From contig CM069432.1 of NCBI GenBank assembly GCA_035610365.1, positions 229,484,532 to 229,548,531 on the forward strand: a stretch of 64,000 nt of DNA, written 5' to 3'. The stretch's first letter is position 1, and every line of letters starts with the position of its first letter. The stretch is from Aquatica leii. Taxonomy: Eukaryota; Arthropoda; Insecta; Coleoptera; Lampyridae. The notes under the pieces were generated by a model. That model saw only the letters and a list, made by a program, of their open reading frames with translations. It searched no databases and was not told the origin of the DNA. Shown piece by piece: positions 40,211 through 50,698 of the stretch. A program made the translations under genes and the position numbers.

Positions 40211-43200
40211 TTATGTTCGGTAGCCATATGGTAATGTGTCCATACTATCTTCTACGCGTCGTCGTTTCGTGTAATTAACTCTAAAAATTTTTTTTTCTGG
40301 ACGAGAAAGCACATCATACATAGAATTCCTACAAATACGTCTATCCGTCTGAACATACGTGGCTTCTGCCTGATCCAATACCATGCTTTTAAGAGTGTTG
40401 AAATTAACACTTTGTGAATTTTTAAAGTTTAGAGTTATGCCTTTAACTTTGCATACGTATTGAATTTTATTAGAATTAGTTGAAAACACCTTAAAAGCAT
40501 AGTTTTTTGGACCACCGCTCACAAACTCAGTTATCTTACTCCCAGGACCGTAACATTCAATCTCATCTGTCATGTCTCCTAGGAAATCTCCTGTTGCGGG
40601 AACCCACTCTCCTGGTTTCTGAGTGAAAATGATAGAGTCTGTGTCAAAGTACAGCACACGTCTGTCCAGATGTTTCAAGTATTTGTACAATTCCAATCGT
40701 GCATTTGCGGTAGTGTACGCAGCCAATGCAACATTTACAGTCTTTAAAGGTATAATACCTTCATCCGGCCTGTCCCAATTTAATATTATAGTATCATCAT
40801 CAACAGCAGTTAGCGAGTGAGCCTCTACCGAAGGATCCGTCAACATCTTAAATAAATCATAAGGGTCCTGTATGATAGAAGATTGCATTAAATTTTAGCG
40901 TTGAGCAAATTTTCCCCAAAAACTGTTTAAACATAACTTTGCGATGTATCGCATACCAGGGTTGACATTAATGGAAGATTTATCTAATGCAATCCCCTCT
41001 CGTTGGAGATACTCAGATACGTACTTATCCTTCGATTGGTCATCCGTACACCATAAAGGCCATCCGCTACACTCCTGTTTTAACTTTAAAAAGTTATCGA
41101 CATAAGTGGTGAACAATCCACCAGTTCTAGATCGCCGGCTATACTGTGCAATCTGATACTCCCAAATTTCTAAAATTTCTAACACCTTGTACCCTTGTGA
41201 GATAGCTTCTCGAAGTTCATCTGCAACATAAGTACCGGTAAACTTACGTTCGTCGTCTGCATGATTGCAAACACTATCTGACATAGTTTCTCCGCATACT
41301 CTACAAAGTATAAACATAAGTTTACCGTGCATCCTACAAGGTAGAACAGGATGATACAGGTTAGTTGGAGGTAGGATTGTGCATTTAATTAAACCATCGA
41401 CAGAATCTAATGGTAAAAGACTACAGGTATCATTTCCAACATGGATTTTAGGATGACCTACAGGATACTTGCCGTATTTGTTTACAAAAGGATAAAGGGA
41501 ACACACATCAAGGTATCGGATAACTTCATCCTCTTCTACCTTGTGGTACAACTTAACTGCGTTTGTACGACCTCCAAAAAAGCTGTCACGAGGATTCAAA
41601 GGTTCGTTCCGAATTATGGCATGGCTTCTAGTAAATTCTGCAGCCTGAATATTAATTTTGAGGAATTGCCTAAAGTGACACTCTTTCATTTCCACCAAGT
41701 TATAAGCAAAAGAACGGATGCGAGCAGAGGTAGCAATTGTTTTCTCGCGTCTTGCAAACATGGCATCATGTTTATTACCGCTAAGTTCAGCCGTTTGATC
41801 AGGAAAGCAGATCTCACATCCATGAAAATAACAGCCATGAAACTGATACACAGTGTTTGTAGACACGCAAAAACCATCAACCAAAATGCCCTCTTTCAGT
41901 TTAACTTCACGATTATTTCCAGAGTGTTGAATTTCAACTCCTAAAGTATGCTCTAACCAAAGCAACCATTTAATTGCAATAGTAGATTGTTTATCAGCCA
42001 TTCTGTAGCCATTTGGGGGTATCAATCCTATAGAATTCTCAGTCAAATACTTACGTCTAAACACTGCGTTGCATGCTCCAGCGATTGTGCAAGATTCTCT
42101 GAAGGGATCAACTCCGTTAGACGTTGTGAACCTACTCCAAAAATCTAAACAAGCTTTTCGTAAAATGTTAACGTCTTCGATACAGTATTTTACGATTTCG
42201 GACTGGAAATTAAAAACGTTCTCGCTGTTGACTTGTTGTTCATACCAATTTAAAAATTCCGATCTAACCGAAGTCGACATCTCGTCACAGCCGTAATAGT
42301 GTGTAGCAGGCATAGATCCAATATAATTTTGATTTGACAAAGTGTTAAAGAAATGTGGAAAATAACCTTTTGTACCCACGAAATTAAAAGTTTTGGGAAG
42401 CTTAGATAGCGGCATTGGCATATAATTGATAGAGTCTATAAATTTAATACTACCGTGACAATTTATTGACATTAATTTGGTACCTGTTGTAATTATTTTA
42501 GGGTTCCAGGCATTTTTGTTCTTTAATAAACCTTTTAATACAAACGCTCCGTCATATCCTTTCATATTATGTGCCAATGCAACAATATCTCCTTTTTTGA
42601 TTTTAGTTTTTAATTGTGAAACGTATTTTAAGAAATTGTTGACAGGATCTTCTTTGAAAATGTGTTGCCGCTTCCCACAGCTTTCACAATCCTGGTTAAC
42701 ATCTTCAACGGTAACGCATGATTGACACACCTGCTGAGCAACACATAAAGTTGGTACATGTAAAAACATATTTACAGTATCAGCTACAGGAATATCCTGT
42801 CGACATTCAAAATCATAAAATATGAAAACAAACTTTTGATTAAGTTTTTTGTTAGAATTTTTAGCCATAAAGCATAGATGTCGGGTAGGTTTATCGCAAC
42901 CACAATTGTTGCAATAAGTGTAACCGCATCTATGAATTTTGGATTTGGTCAACCACACACTATTAAGACAAAACTTACACCTTCTTAAAATCTTACACAA
43001 TGTTTTGGAGTGTTCCGCAAAACAAGCTGCACCGCGAAAATCCCTGTTACAAAAATTGCATAATATAGTTTCCAAATCTTTGTTGCACGGAGGTGATACG
43101 TGACAAGACGGACAAATGTATTTACAACCTTTATGTTTGTGACTGTTGTTTGTACGGGTCTTACACATTTCGCAAAAGAACGCGGTTGAAAACGCCGAAC

Positions 43201-44501
43201 ATAAATTAGTAATCACATTGTAGTGGTTGTTTTCTAAAATCAAATTTAATACCATTCTATTTGTGTTACGTGGTCCTTCGTAGTACACTGACTTTCCTAA
43301 TCTATTGTTATAAACAACTATCGTATAATTCACCAGATACTGTTGAAATTGTTCAATATGTTCGCGGGTCCCTCCATTGCTAAGATCCACATTTGCCGCT
43401 TTACACAACTCCGTGGCTCGGGTGAACATTAGAGGATTATCGTATACTACTAATGCTTTGACAAAGCGCTCGTCTGACACCACAGCCATTGCCGCTACTA
43501 AAGCTCTAGCTAGACATAAGGTATCCTTATTTTCTATTACTAATACACCTTTTTTCCTACGGCAAAACTCTTCGTATGAGACCCCGGTCATTCGATCTCT
43601 ACTAGAACCACCATAGCCCGTAGGGATCGAGATGCGGTCTACGTGCAGACGTAAAGCGTCACTCGAGAAAAAGTTTGCATTACTCTGTAAAATTTGCTCA
43701 AGCGTGGTCATCACAACTTTTGCATTTAGTTGGTCTTTTCTTCGAAACGATATTCCTACCGGTTTCTTCGGATAGTTATCATTTCGTAACACCAATCCTA
43801 CGCGGTCAGATGGACTTGCACCTTGCAATACATGACCCAATACTTCATCAAATGCATTCTAAAATTAAAAATGTAAAAATACAAATATTACTAAAATATG
43901 TAATAATTATCTTACCTCCAACCAATGTAGAGGATTGGTGGTTTCAGGAACTTCTTTAAATTTAAATACCATGGTCTTAGCCGTAGTTTTAAATTTTATT
44001 ATATATTTTTCACCTTGTCCAATAAGGGTAAAATATTTAAAATGAAGTTTCTAAAATTAATTATTTATATATAAATATATATGTATATATATATTAAGTA
44101 ACCGAAAGAAATAATAATGACAAAGTAACTTACAGAATGGTATTTAGGCGCCCCCATTCCAACGAATTCCTACAATTATTCAAAAATTTTATTTATATTC
44201 AATAGTATTAGTTAATAGCTTACATTTGACTGATTCAATGCTGACGTAGACGGCATCTCCAGGTTAACGGTTTGCTATAGTTAAGACAAATTTAATAATA
44301 GTACAATAAATTTAAATAAAATCATCTTACCTTTAGGGAAATAACGTTCTCTATGAGACGTAAAAAGATTTCCTCGTCTTCTTTAGCAAAGCTCTCACCA
44401 TGAGTTACTATTCTTTCACAAATGTCTTCGTACAAACCTATTAATTCATCGTCTCCGAAGACACCGCAAGAAAAAAGATGTAAAAGTGTGGATGCAGACA
44501 T
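40211..44501 (-). CDS. polB: Polinton protein-primed family B DNA polymerase, five exons, one in-frame stop
   Basis: Exons on the reverse strand: 44501-44331, 44274-44224, 44169-44134, 44050-43916 and 43858-40211. All introns are 36-83 bp, GTAAG-type to AG, and all junctions are in phase 0. The last exon holds Cys/His zinc motifs (43210-42880), the 3'-5' exonuclease (FYDFECRQD, MKGYDGAF, YCIEDVNIL), and polymerase motifs A (DVCSLYPFVNKYG), B (KLCLNSFWGKFAQ) and C (YFDTDS). About 1,345 codons in total. A TAA at 40897-40895 interrupts the frame right after motif B; the same frame continues through motif C to 40211. The exon-4 piece KYIIKFKTTAKT fits the N terminus seen in other Polinton polymerases, which supports the splice model. 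Confidence 0.88.
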
Positions 44502-44518
44502 TTTTCTTAGTCAATTAA

Positions 44519-44580
44519 CAAAAATGAATATTATTTAAAAATTTTCTATTCTTATATACGTTTGAATCAAAAGAAATTAG
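44519..44580 (-). promoter_or_regulatory. PolB promoter cassette (TATA plus initiator)
   Basis: On the reverse strand: TAATTTCTTTTGATTC, then CGTATATAAGAATAG, then AAATAATATTCATTT. A TATA box and a TCATTT sequence about 30 nt later fit the arthropod initiator TCAKTY. The same 60-bp layout lies before the divergent gene at 45447. The ATG follows about 25-30 nt after the likely start site. Confidence 0.7.
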
Positions 44581-44670
44581 TCTAGTGGGGTTTCTAATTA
44601 GTTGAATCATTGAAAACATTTTACCTTGAATCGTAGATCGATAAGATACAAGAAATAGTAGATGTGACGA

Positions 44671-45193
44671 AAAACTAGTTTTATATATACAGAAAATTAA
44701 ACTCCAATTAAGATAGAAATTGTAACTGTTACATATCCATTTAAATATACAAAGCAATGTAATATGAGTATGTTAAAATTTTAAGATTTATTTAATACCT
44801 TGATTTATAATAAGCGTTTATTGTTATTAAAATTAACGTATTACATTAAATTTATAAATCAAATCAAATATTATTTTGAGCAAATTAAAGATTTTTAATT
44901 GTTTACATTTCCAGCAGGATATTATAATTCGTTTTCCGTAATTAAGATTAAAAACTAGTTTTATATATACAAAAAATTAAACTATAATTAAGATAGAAAT
45001 TGTAATTACTACGTATGTTGCTAGTTTAAGATTTATTTAATACCTTGATTTATAATAAGGGTTCATTGTTAATAAAATTAAAGTATTACATTAAATTTAT
45101 AAATCAAATCTTATTTTGAGCGAATTGAAGAAGATTTTTCAATGTTTACATTTCTAACAGGATTTTATAATTTGTTTTCCGTAATTAAGACTA
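44671..45193. repeat. Imperfect tandem duplication in the divergent intergenic region
   Basis: AAAACTAGTTTTATATATAC occurs at 44671 and 44951, and both copies end in TTTTCCGTAATTAAGA. Copy 1 is 280 bp and copy 2 about 243 bp. They share ATTTAATACCTTGATTTATA and TATTACATTAAATTTATAAA. It occupies most of the space between the PolB and small-gene promoters. An origin or enhancer role is possible but unproven. Confidence 0.75.
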
Positions 45194-45282
45194 ATTGATT
45201 GATATTATAAAGATATTTTTATTTGTGTAATGATTTAACATAATAGATTTAAAATTGACATCCTCAATTAGAAGAACAACTC

Positions 45283-45344
45283 GATTAATTTCTTTCGAGT
45301 CGATCGTATATAAAAATAGAACATTTTGAAATAATATTCATTCT
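45283..45344 (+). promoter_or_regulatory. Promoter cassette of the small Polinton gene
   Basis: TTAATTTCTTTCGAGTCG, CGTATATAAAAATAG and AAATAATATTCATTC: TATA at about 45306-45312 and a TCATTC initiator about 30 nt later. Nearly the same bases are found, inverted, before PolB. Confidence 0.7.
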
Positions 45345-45746
45345 TACACCGAACTGTAAATTTTAAAAACAGGTAAGTTGTTATTTTTTTAATTTTTACT
45401 ATTGAAACTAATTTCTAATATATATATGTATATATTTTTTTTTAGAATGGATTTAAACAGCATAAATAAAATTGGTTTGATGGTCGACGATAATGCTTTA
45501 CAGTTAGTAAAGCTAACAGATCTTGAGGTGGGTAAGCGTTACCCTATTACAAAAATTTTTTTGGGGTCTTCTCAACATGGTCCGTATGCTTTATGCATTA
45601 CAACTGTTAATAAGGTGTTTCTCCCAAAAAGAGTGGTTTCTGTACTGACCCCGGACTTCGTGAAAACCCTCAAACCAGAAAGTCTCGCTTTGATAAGTAT
45701 GGGTGAGAAAAATAAAACTATCATGATAATGTTTGAAAACATTTAA
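45345..45746 (+). CDS. Small Polinton protein with 5'UTR intron, possibly OB-fold/ssDNA-binding
   Basis: A short untranslated first exon ends at 45372 (AACAG|GTAAGT). A 73-bp intron ends in poly-T and TTTAG at 45445, and the ATG is at 45447. The 99-aa protein reads LTDLEVGKRYPITKIFLGSS, then HGPYALCITTVNKVFLPKRV. The order of strands (D-L-x-G-x-x-Y-P-I, a YG/HGP turn, then VFLPKR) recalls small beta-barrel proteins common near insect Mavericks, and I suspect a ssDNA-binding OB fold. That is inference. AATAAA follows within 10 bp of the stop. Sharing a promoter type with PolB suggests a joint replication role. Confidence 0.6.
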
Positions 45747-46343
45747 ATTAATAAAGTTTTATTTTTTGCATTCTGTAAAATAATTAAAAATTGTTACGTT
45801 TTTATAATAATAATAACAATAATGTAATATTTAAATTAATAAAGTTTTTTATGTATGTTGTGTTTTACATTAATTTAAAATGGTTTTTTGTTTTTATTTA
45901 ACATTTTACAACCAGATAACATTTTTTTTTAAATTTTAAACTGTACCGTTAAATGTTAACTTATTAAGTTTTCCAATTTTCTTTTTTAAAATAATAACAG
46001 TCTAACTTTAACAAGTTTCTATAGGTGAAAAAATAACAAACAAAATTGATGATCATGTTGATGATGAAAAAAATAATTAAATTAATAAAGATTTATTTTG
46101 AGTAGTTTAGGTGTTTTTACTTTAATTTAAAATTGCTATTTTGTATTTAATTTCAAACCGTATCGCTAGATGTATAGTTTTTAAATTTTACAATTTTAAA
46201 TTTCCCACCAAAATACTTACGCTGAAGTTTTCTTTTTAGAAAGATACGTTTTAAAATTTTATATTTTTACAACTGCAATTCTCTACGTTCAAGTTTCCTG
46301 TTTAGAAAGAGAAAACCTAAAACATTTTGGACAGGTTTCTTCC
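45747..46343. other. Non-coding spacer before the right TIR
   Basis: TTAAATTAATAAAG recurs at about 45745, 45832 and 46077, each followed by T-rich DNA. It looks like a repeated 3'-end/poly(A) region of the small gene. No ORF. Confidence 0.55.
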
Positions 46344-46964
46344 TAGGTCATACATTAATTACCTCTCAGAATACTGGAATATGCCATTAATGAGTGAATA
46401 AAAAACACCTTAGACACGTTCTCTCCGAGGTCATACATTAATTATATCCGGGAATATTACACCACATATGACGTCAAAAATGCCTAAAGCATCAAAAAAA
46501 CACCTTGAATACTTTTTCTCCGAGGTCATACATTAATTATATCCGGGAATATTACACCACATATGACGTCAAAAATGCCTAAAGCATCAAAAAAACACCT
46601 TGAATACTTTTTCTCCGAGGTCATACATTAATTATATCCGGGAATATTACACCAAATATGACGTCAAAAATGCCTAAAGCATCAAAAACACCTTGAATAC
46701 CTTTCCTCCGAGGTCATACATTAATTATATCCGGGAATATTACACCAAATATGACGTCAAAAATGCCTAAAGCATCAAAAACACCTTGAATACCTTTTCT
46801 CCGAGGTCATACACTAATTATATCCGGGAATATTACACCAAATATGACGTCAAAAGTGCCTGAAGCACCAAAAACACCTTGAATACGTTTCCTCCGAGGT
46901 CATACACTAATTACCATAATTAATATTTAATTACAGTGGTGGGGGTTGCTGTCCCCCTTCTACT
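46344..46964. repeat. Right terminal inverted repeat of the Polinton
   Basis: Inverted copy of 32106-32706 with units headed by CCGAGGTCATAC about every 93 bp. Five TGACGTCA palindromes (for example 46469-46476, 46752-46759). One more complete inner unit is kept here than on the left, where one unit lost about 14 bp. Confidence 0.93.
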
Positions 46965-46970
46965 CCCTGT

Positions 46971-48419
46971 TATTGTACCTTATATTACTCACCTTATAAA
47001 TTCGTGTTTATTAGATAATGTAGTTCCACAAATATGGAAAGTAGCTATAGTTAAACCGTTGCCTAAAAATAAACAACCTACTGAATTAAAAGATTTACGA
47101 CCTATCAGTATTCTTCCTGTGTTGTCTAAGATATTAGAAAAAGTAATTCACAGACAATTAATGTCATTTGTATGTCAAAGTAAAGTATTACCTGATATGC
47201 AGTCAGGTTTTAGACCTAAATATAGTTGTACTACTGCTCTACTAAAAATAACGGATGATATACTAACAGCCAACGACAAGGGTGAGATTGTCGCTCTTGT
47301 GAGTTTAGATTATAGTAAAGCTTTCGATACCTTGAATCATTCAACCCTTCTAAGTATATTGCGTTTTATTGGCATTGGGTCAAATGGAATATCTCTGATT
47401 AATAGTTATCTCTCTAATAGACATCAAGTAGTAAAAATTGATAGTAACATTTCTTCTTCATTGCCAGTAACACGCGGTGTGCCACAAGGCTCTGTTCTAG
47501 GTCCTTTATTGTTTTTGATTTACACTGCAACCTTTATTAAAAGATTAAAATTTTGTAAATACCATGTCTATGCAGATGATACCCAGTTATATCACTGTTT
47601 TAAACCTACAGATTGGAAGCGTGGCATAAATGAAATAAATTCTGATTTGCAGTATATCGAATCTGTTTCAAATGCACATTCACTCATTATAAATCCTACT
47701 AAGTCTGGTGTTATACTATTTGGAACTGAGAAGGTGTGCAAAGAATTAATACCTAAAGTTAAATTACGTATTAATAATATTATAATTCCGGTTGTTAATA
47801 AAATAAAAACGCTTGGGTTTAGTTTAGACAATAGTTTTAGATTTAGAGATCAAATTAATAATTATGTCTGTTTAAGTTACCAACAACTAAAAATGTTATA
47901 TCCTTATAGATCGTATCTCACTATAAAATCTAAAATAAAAGTATGCGATGGATTGATACTATCTCATTTTAATTACGGTGCACAAATATACCATGCCTCA
48001 ATTGATACCTCAACAGTTGAACGTATACAAAAAGTGCAAAAGCTTGTTTAAGGTTCATATTTGGAATTAGAAGATATGATAAGGTCTCCCACAAGTTGGC
48101 TGATGTTAGATGGCTTACAATGTGTAATCGCAGAGTCCTTCATTGTTTAACATTGTATCATAAAGTTTTGCAATCTCAAACACCGCAATATCTATATAAT
48201 AAAATTACTTTTCGAACGGACGTTCATAATATTACAACTAGATTTCGTAGCTTAATCTCCCCACCTTTACATAATACTAAACGATATGAACGATCATTTT
48301 CTTTTCAAATTTATTATATGTACAATAGTTTAGCGAATGATGTGAAGCTGTTTTCTCCTGGCGTATTTAAGAGAAGTGTATCTGCAAGTCTGTTTCAAAA
48401 CCAATTTGATAAGCTGTGA
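46971..48419 (+). pseudogene. LINE reverse transcriptase (3' half)
   Basis: Continues the RT broken by the Polinton, in the same frame as the 5' half if the insert and one CCCTGT are discounted. Motifs in order: DLRPISILPVLSKILEK, MQSGFRPKYSC, LDYSKAFDTLNH (motif A), TRGVPQGSVLGPLLF (motif B) and HVYADDTQLY (motif C). After IQKVQKL at about 48045 a frameshift leads into the C-terminal part, LADVRWLTMCNRRVLHCL to QNQFDKL. The CR1/Jockey-supergroup call is based on motif wording. Apart from the frameshift the RT is well kept. Confidence 0.9.
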
Positions 48420-48702
48420 AAACCGTGTTTTATATAATTTATATTATAATAAATTTAAATTATAACAGCCGCATTGCCAAATTTTCTGTTTAGGTTTATA
48501 TTTTTCTTAACTGCAATTATTTTCTTTTAAACAAATTGTTAACTTAATATAGTAGTAAGTATTTCTAGATATACGTGTATATATAAACATTTATTTTTCT
48601 TAAATACAAGGTTAAATGGAAGAACAGTAGGTAGACTGTTACCACACTGAATTTCGCCTTGTGATTGTTGTAATTGTATGTCAATGTACGACAATAAAGT
48701 TA

Positions 48703-48730
<28 letters not shown>
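48420..48730 (+). other. LINE 3'UTR ending in (TTA)n
   Basis: Ends GACAATAAAG followed by TTATA and (TTA)n at 48706-48730, immediately before the right TSD ATATGTA. Read in reverse it happens to stay open and extends the BEL Gag frame with a run of Asn, which is not BEL sequence. Confidence 0.8.
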
Positions 48731-48734
<4 letters not shown>

Positions 48735-48737
48735 GTA

Positions 48738-50545
48738 GCTTTCCCTTGGAGAACCCAACCAAATACTGTTTTATATGCCCACGGTTTATCTTTAGAACCT
48801 TGTATGCAATCTCTTTCAAAAATGTAAAGTAGCAGTTCTGCACCTAATAGAAGGTCAATAGGTCCTGGTGTTAGACAATTTGGATCAGCAAATTTTATGC
48901 CTCTCGTATGAAACCATTGCGAAGGATCAATAGCAACTTTTGGTTGATTTGAACAGATAGTGGGTATAATGATAGCATCAAATTCGAAAGTAGGTGATAA
49001 TTGTGAAGAAGGTTTTATAAAGCACCTAGTACTCCCACGGGTTCCTGCCGAGGACATACCATTCAAACCTTCAATAGGTATTGACATGCTGCTATGAGCC
49101 AATCCTAATCGCTTTACGCAATTTAGCGAAATAAAATTAGCCATACTACCACTATCAAACAGCACACGAGCTTGTTGGAAGCTTCCATTTGCGTCCCTAA
49201 TATCAACTATTGCTATCGAGAGTAAAACTGTGTAAGGACGATCGCTAATTGTACTAACATGGCCATTTGTAATTGGATCAGTTGCTATTGGAGTAGTAGA
49301 TTCTGCGAGATTCGATGCATCTGAATTAGGTGACGATTCCATGTGCAATAACGTATGATGTGTACTGTTACAAATGCGACATGTTGATTTCGATTTGCAA
49401 TTTGACAAGAAGTGTGAAGAGGAAAGACAATTTATGCACAACTTGTTTGTTTTAACAATGTTAAAACGATCGTTAACTGTTTTTGCTGTGAAGATTGGAC
49501 ATCGATACAAACTGTGCGAAGCAGTACACAAAATGCACTTCGAATTATTTTGTGTGTGATTCGGGAGAGACGTATTAGCTAGAAATGTCGCAGACGTAGG
49601 TTTTTTAAGATTCGAAAATCTGACGAAAGATTGTTGCGCATGAAGTTTTGGTTTATCAGTTGGAGATAGCATCTGAACTGATTCTAAAGCCCTACAATAA
49701 CCTTCCAAAAATTTGTACAGTTGGGTGTAAGAAGGCAAATCAACATTACTGAGTTTTAATTCAAAATCAGTGCGAGTTTTCGAATCTAATTTGTCAAGCA
49801 AAAAATTGAACAAAATAAAGTCCCAGTGATCGACGGGAAGCTGTAATGTGCGTAAAGCAGCAATATTTTCACTAAAAGTGTCCAACAAATGTCTTAAATC
49901 ACGAGAAGATTGTTTATTGTGCGCTGATACGTTTAAAATTTCTTTATAGTAACCCGTAGCTAAATAACGTTTATTTTGATAACGCTTTATTAACGTATCG
50001 TAAGCAATAATGTAATTATCGTGTGTCATAGGAATGGTTCTCAGCAAAGAAAGCGGTTCTTTGACTAACGACGTCGACAGATAATGAAACTTTTCTATAT
50101 TAGTTAAACTATCGTTATTGTGCACAACGCTATTAAACAAATCAAAAAATGTAGTCCATTCTTTGTAATTTCCATTAAAAACTGGAAGCGAAATTTTAGG
50201 AAGCTTAGGCGATTGTGATACAGAAGCAGGCGGCGTTGTAGTTATATTTTGAACCGTACAAATTTGTGATTGTACAGATTTAATTTCAAAATACATTTTA
50301 TCCGCTTGCGCACGTACAGTATCTTGTTCTTCAAACACGTTATCATCGTCCGGAATTAAACCAATAACTTGATTATGATTATCACAAAAATTTTCATACA
50401 CGTTTTCTATGCGATCGCAATACGCTTTAAATAACGGAACAACATTACTATCGATTTTTGCTTTTAATGCTATCGTATGCGTTTCTTGTAACCGTACCAG
50501 AGCGATGTTGCGTTTATCTTTTGTTTTATTTAATTTCGATGCCAT
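48738..50545 (-). CDS. gag: BEL/Pao Gag and aspartic protease part of Gag-Pol
   Basis: From ATG 50545 about 600 codons belong to BEL. A helical N terminus leads to the BEL Gag core (LPKISLPVFNGNYKEW at about residue 115, then a long helical region to about 290). A CCHC zinc knuckle CINCLSSSHFLSNC follows, with a partial second one (CRICNSTHH). The protease shows LFDSGSMANFIS and LLLGAEL, followed by TVFGWVLQGK, the fixed end of the A17 peptidase region. Here the LINE cuts the frame. It rejoins Pol at 30350 in the same frame, giving about 1,720 aa in total. The open frame beyond 48738 is LINE antisense. Confidence 0.9.
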
Positions 50546-50680
50546 TTTAATGAAATAACGAAAGCGAATCGAATAATTAAATAATCAAAATTACAGATGC
50601 GGCACATACAGGAACTATGCGCAAACGATACTCGAACAATGACAAAAAAAATATTTAAATAAAAACCAAAGTGGTCTTTA

Positions 50681-50698
50681 TCCGGCTCGAAGGACCAA
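50681..50698 (-). promoter_or_regulatory. Primer-binding site, tRNA-Tyr type
   Basis: On the coding strand TGGTCCTTCGAGCCGGA follows the 5' LTR after one T. It is the complement of the 3' end of insect tRNA-Tyr (CCGGCTCGAAGGA plus CCA) as I recall it. Confidence 0.8.

Larger units (their letters stand above)
32106..46964 (+). mobile_element. Polinton/Maverick, 14,859 bp, near-complete
   Basis: Begins AGTAGAAGGGGGACAGC and ends with the exact complement GCTGTCCCCCTTCTACT. The 6-bp target duplication CCCTGT (32100-32105 and 46965-46970) is the length typical of Polintons. It carries about 0.6-kb TIRs with tandem repeats and a full set of genes: PolB, retroviral-type integrase, FtsK/A32-like ATPase, adenain-like protease and double- and single-jelly-roll capsid proteins, plus conserved and unknown small proteins. 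Damage seen is limited to one in-frame stop in PolB and one frameshift in a minor gene. This is the gene set for which Polintons are proposed to be both transposons and viruses. Confidence 0.96.
30358..48730 (+). mobile_element. CR1/Jockey-type LINE nested in the BEL element
   Basis: Inserted opposite to the BEL coding strand. It has a 5' non-coding part of about 400 bp, one endonuclease-RT reading frame, a 3'UTR of about 310 bp ending ACAATAAAGTTATA plus (TTA)n, and a 7-bp TSD. Without the Polinton it is about 3.5 kb. No ORF1 is visible, so it is either 5'-truncated or belongs to a single-ORF lineage. Three frameshifts mark it as inactive. Confidence 0.88.

Noticed and set aside
41441-43616. 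Several forward ORFs of 60-170 codons
   Set aside because: They are antisense shadows of the polB coding sequence.
43400-43620. CLARALVAAMA segment of PolB as a possible separate protease-like (OTU) domain
   Set aside because: A Cys in this context recurs in Polinton PolB N termini, but no His/Asp partners could be identified from sequence.
48539-48737. C-terminal extension of the BEL Gag ORF with a poly-Asn run
   Set aside because: It is the LINE 3'UTR and its (TTA)n tail read in antisense, beyond the TSD.
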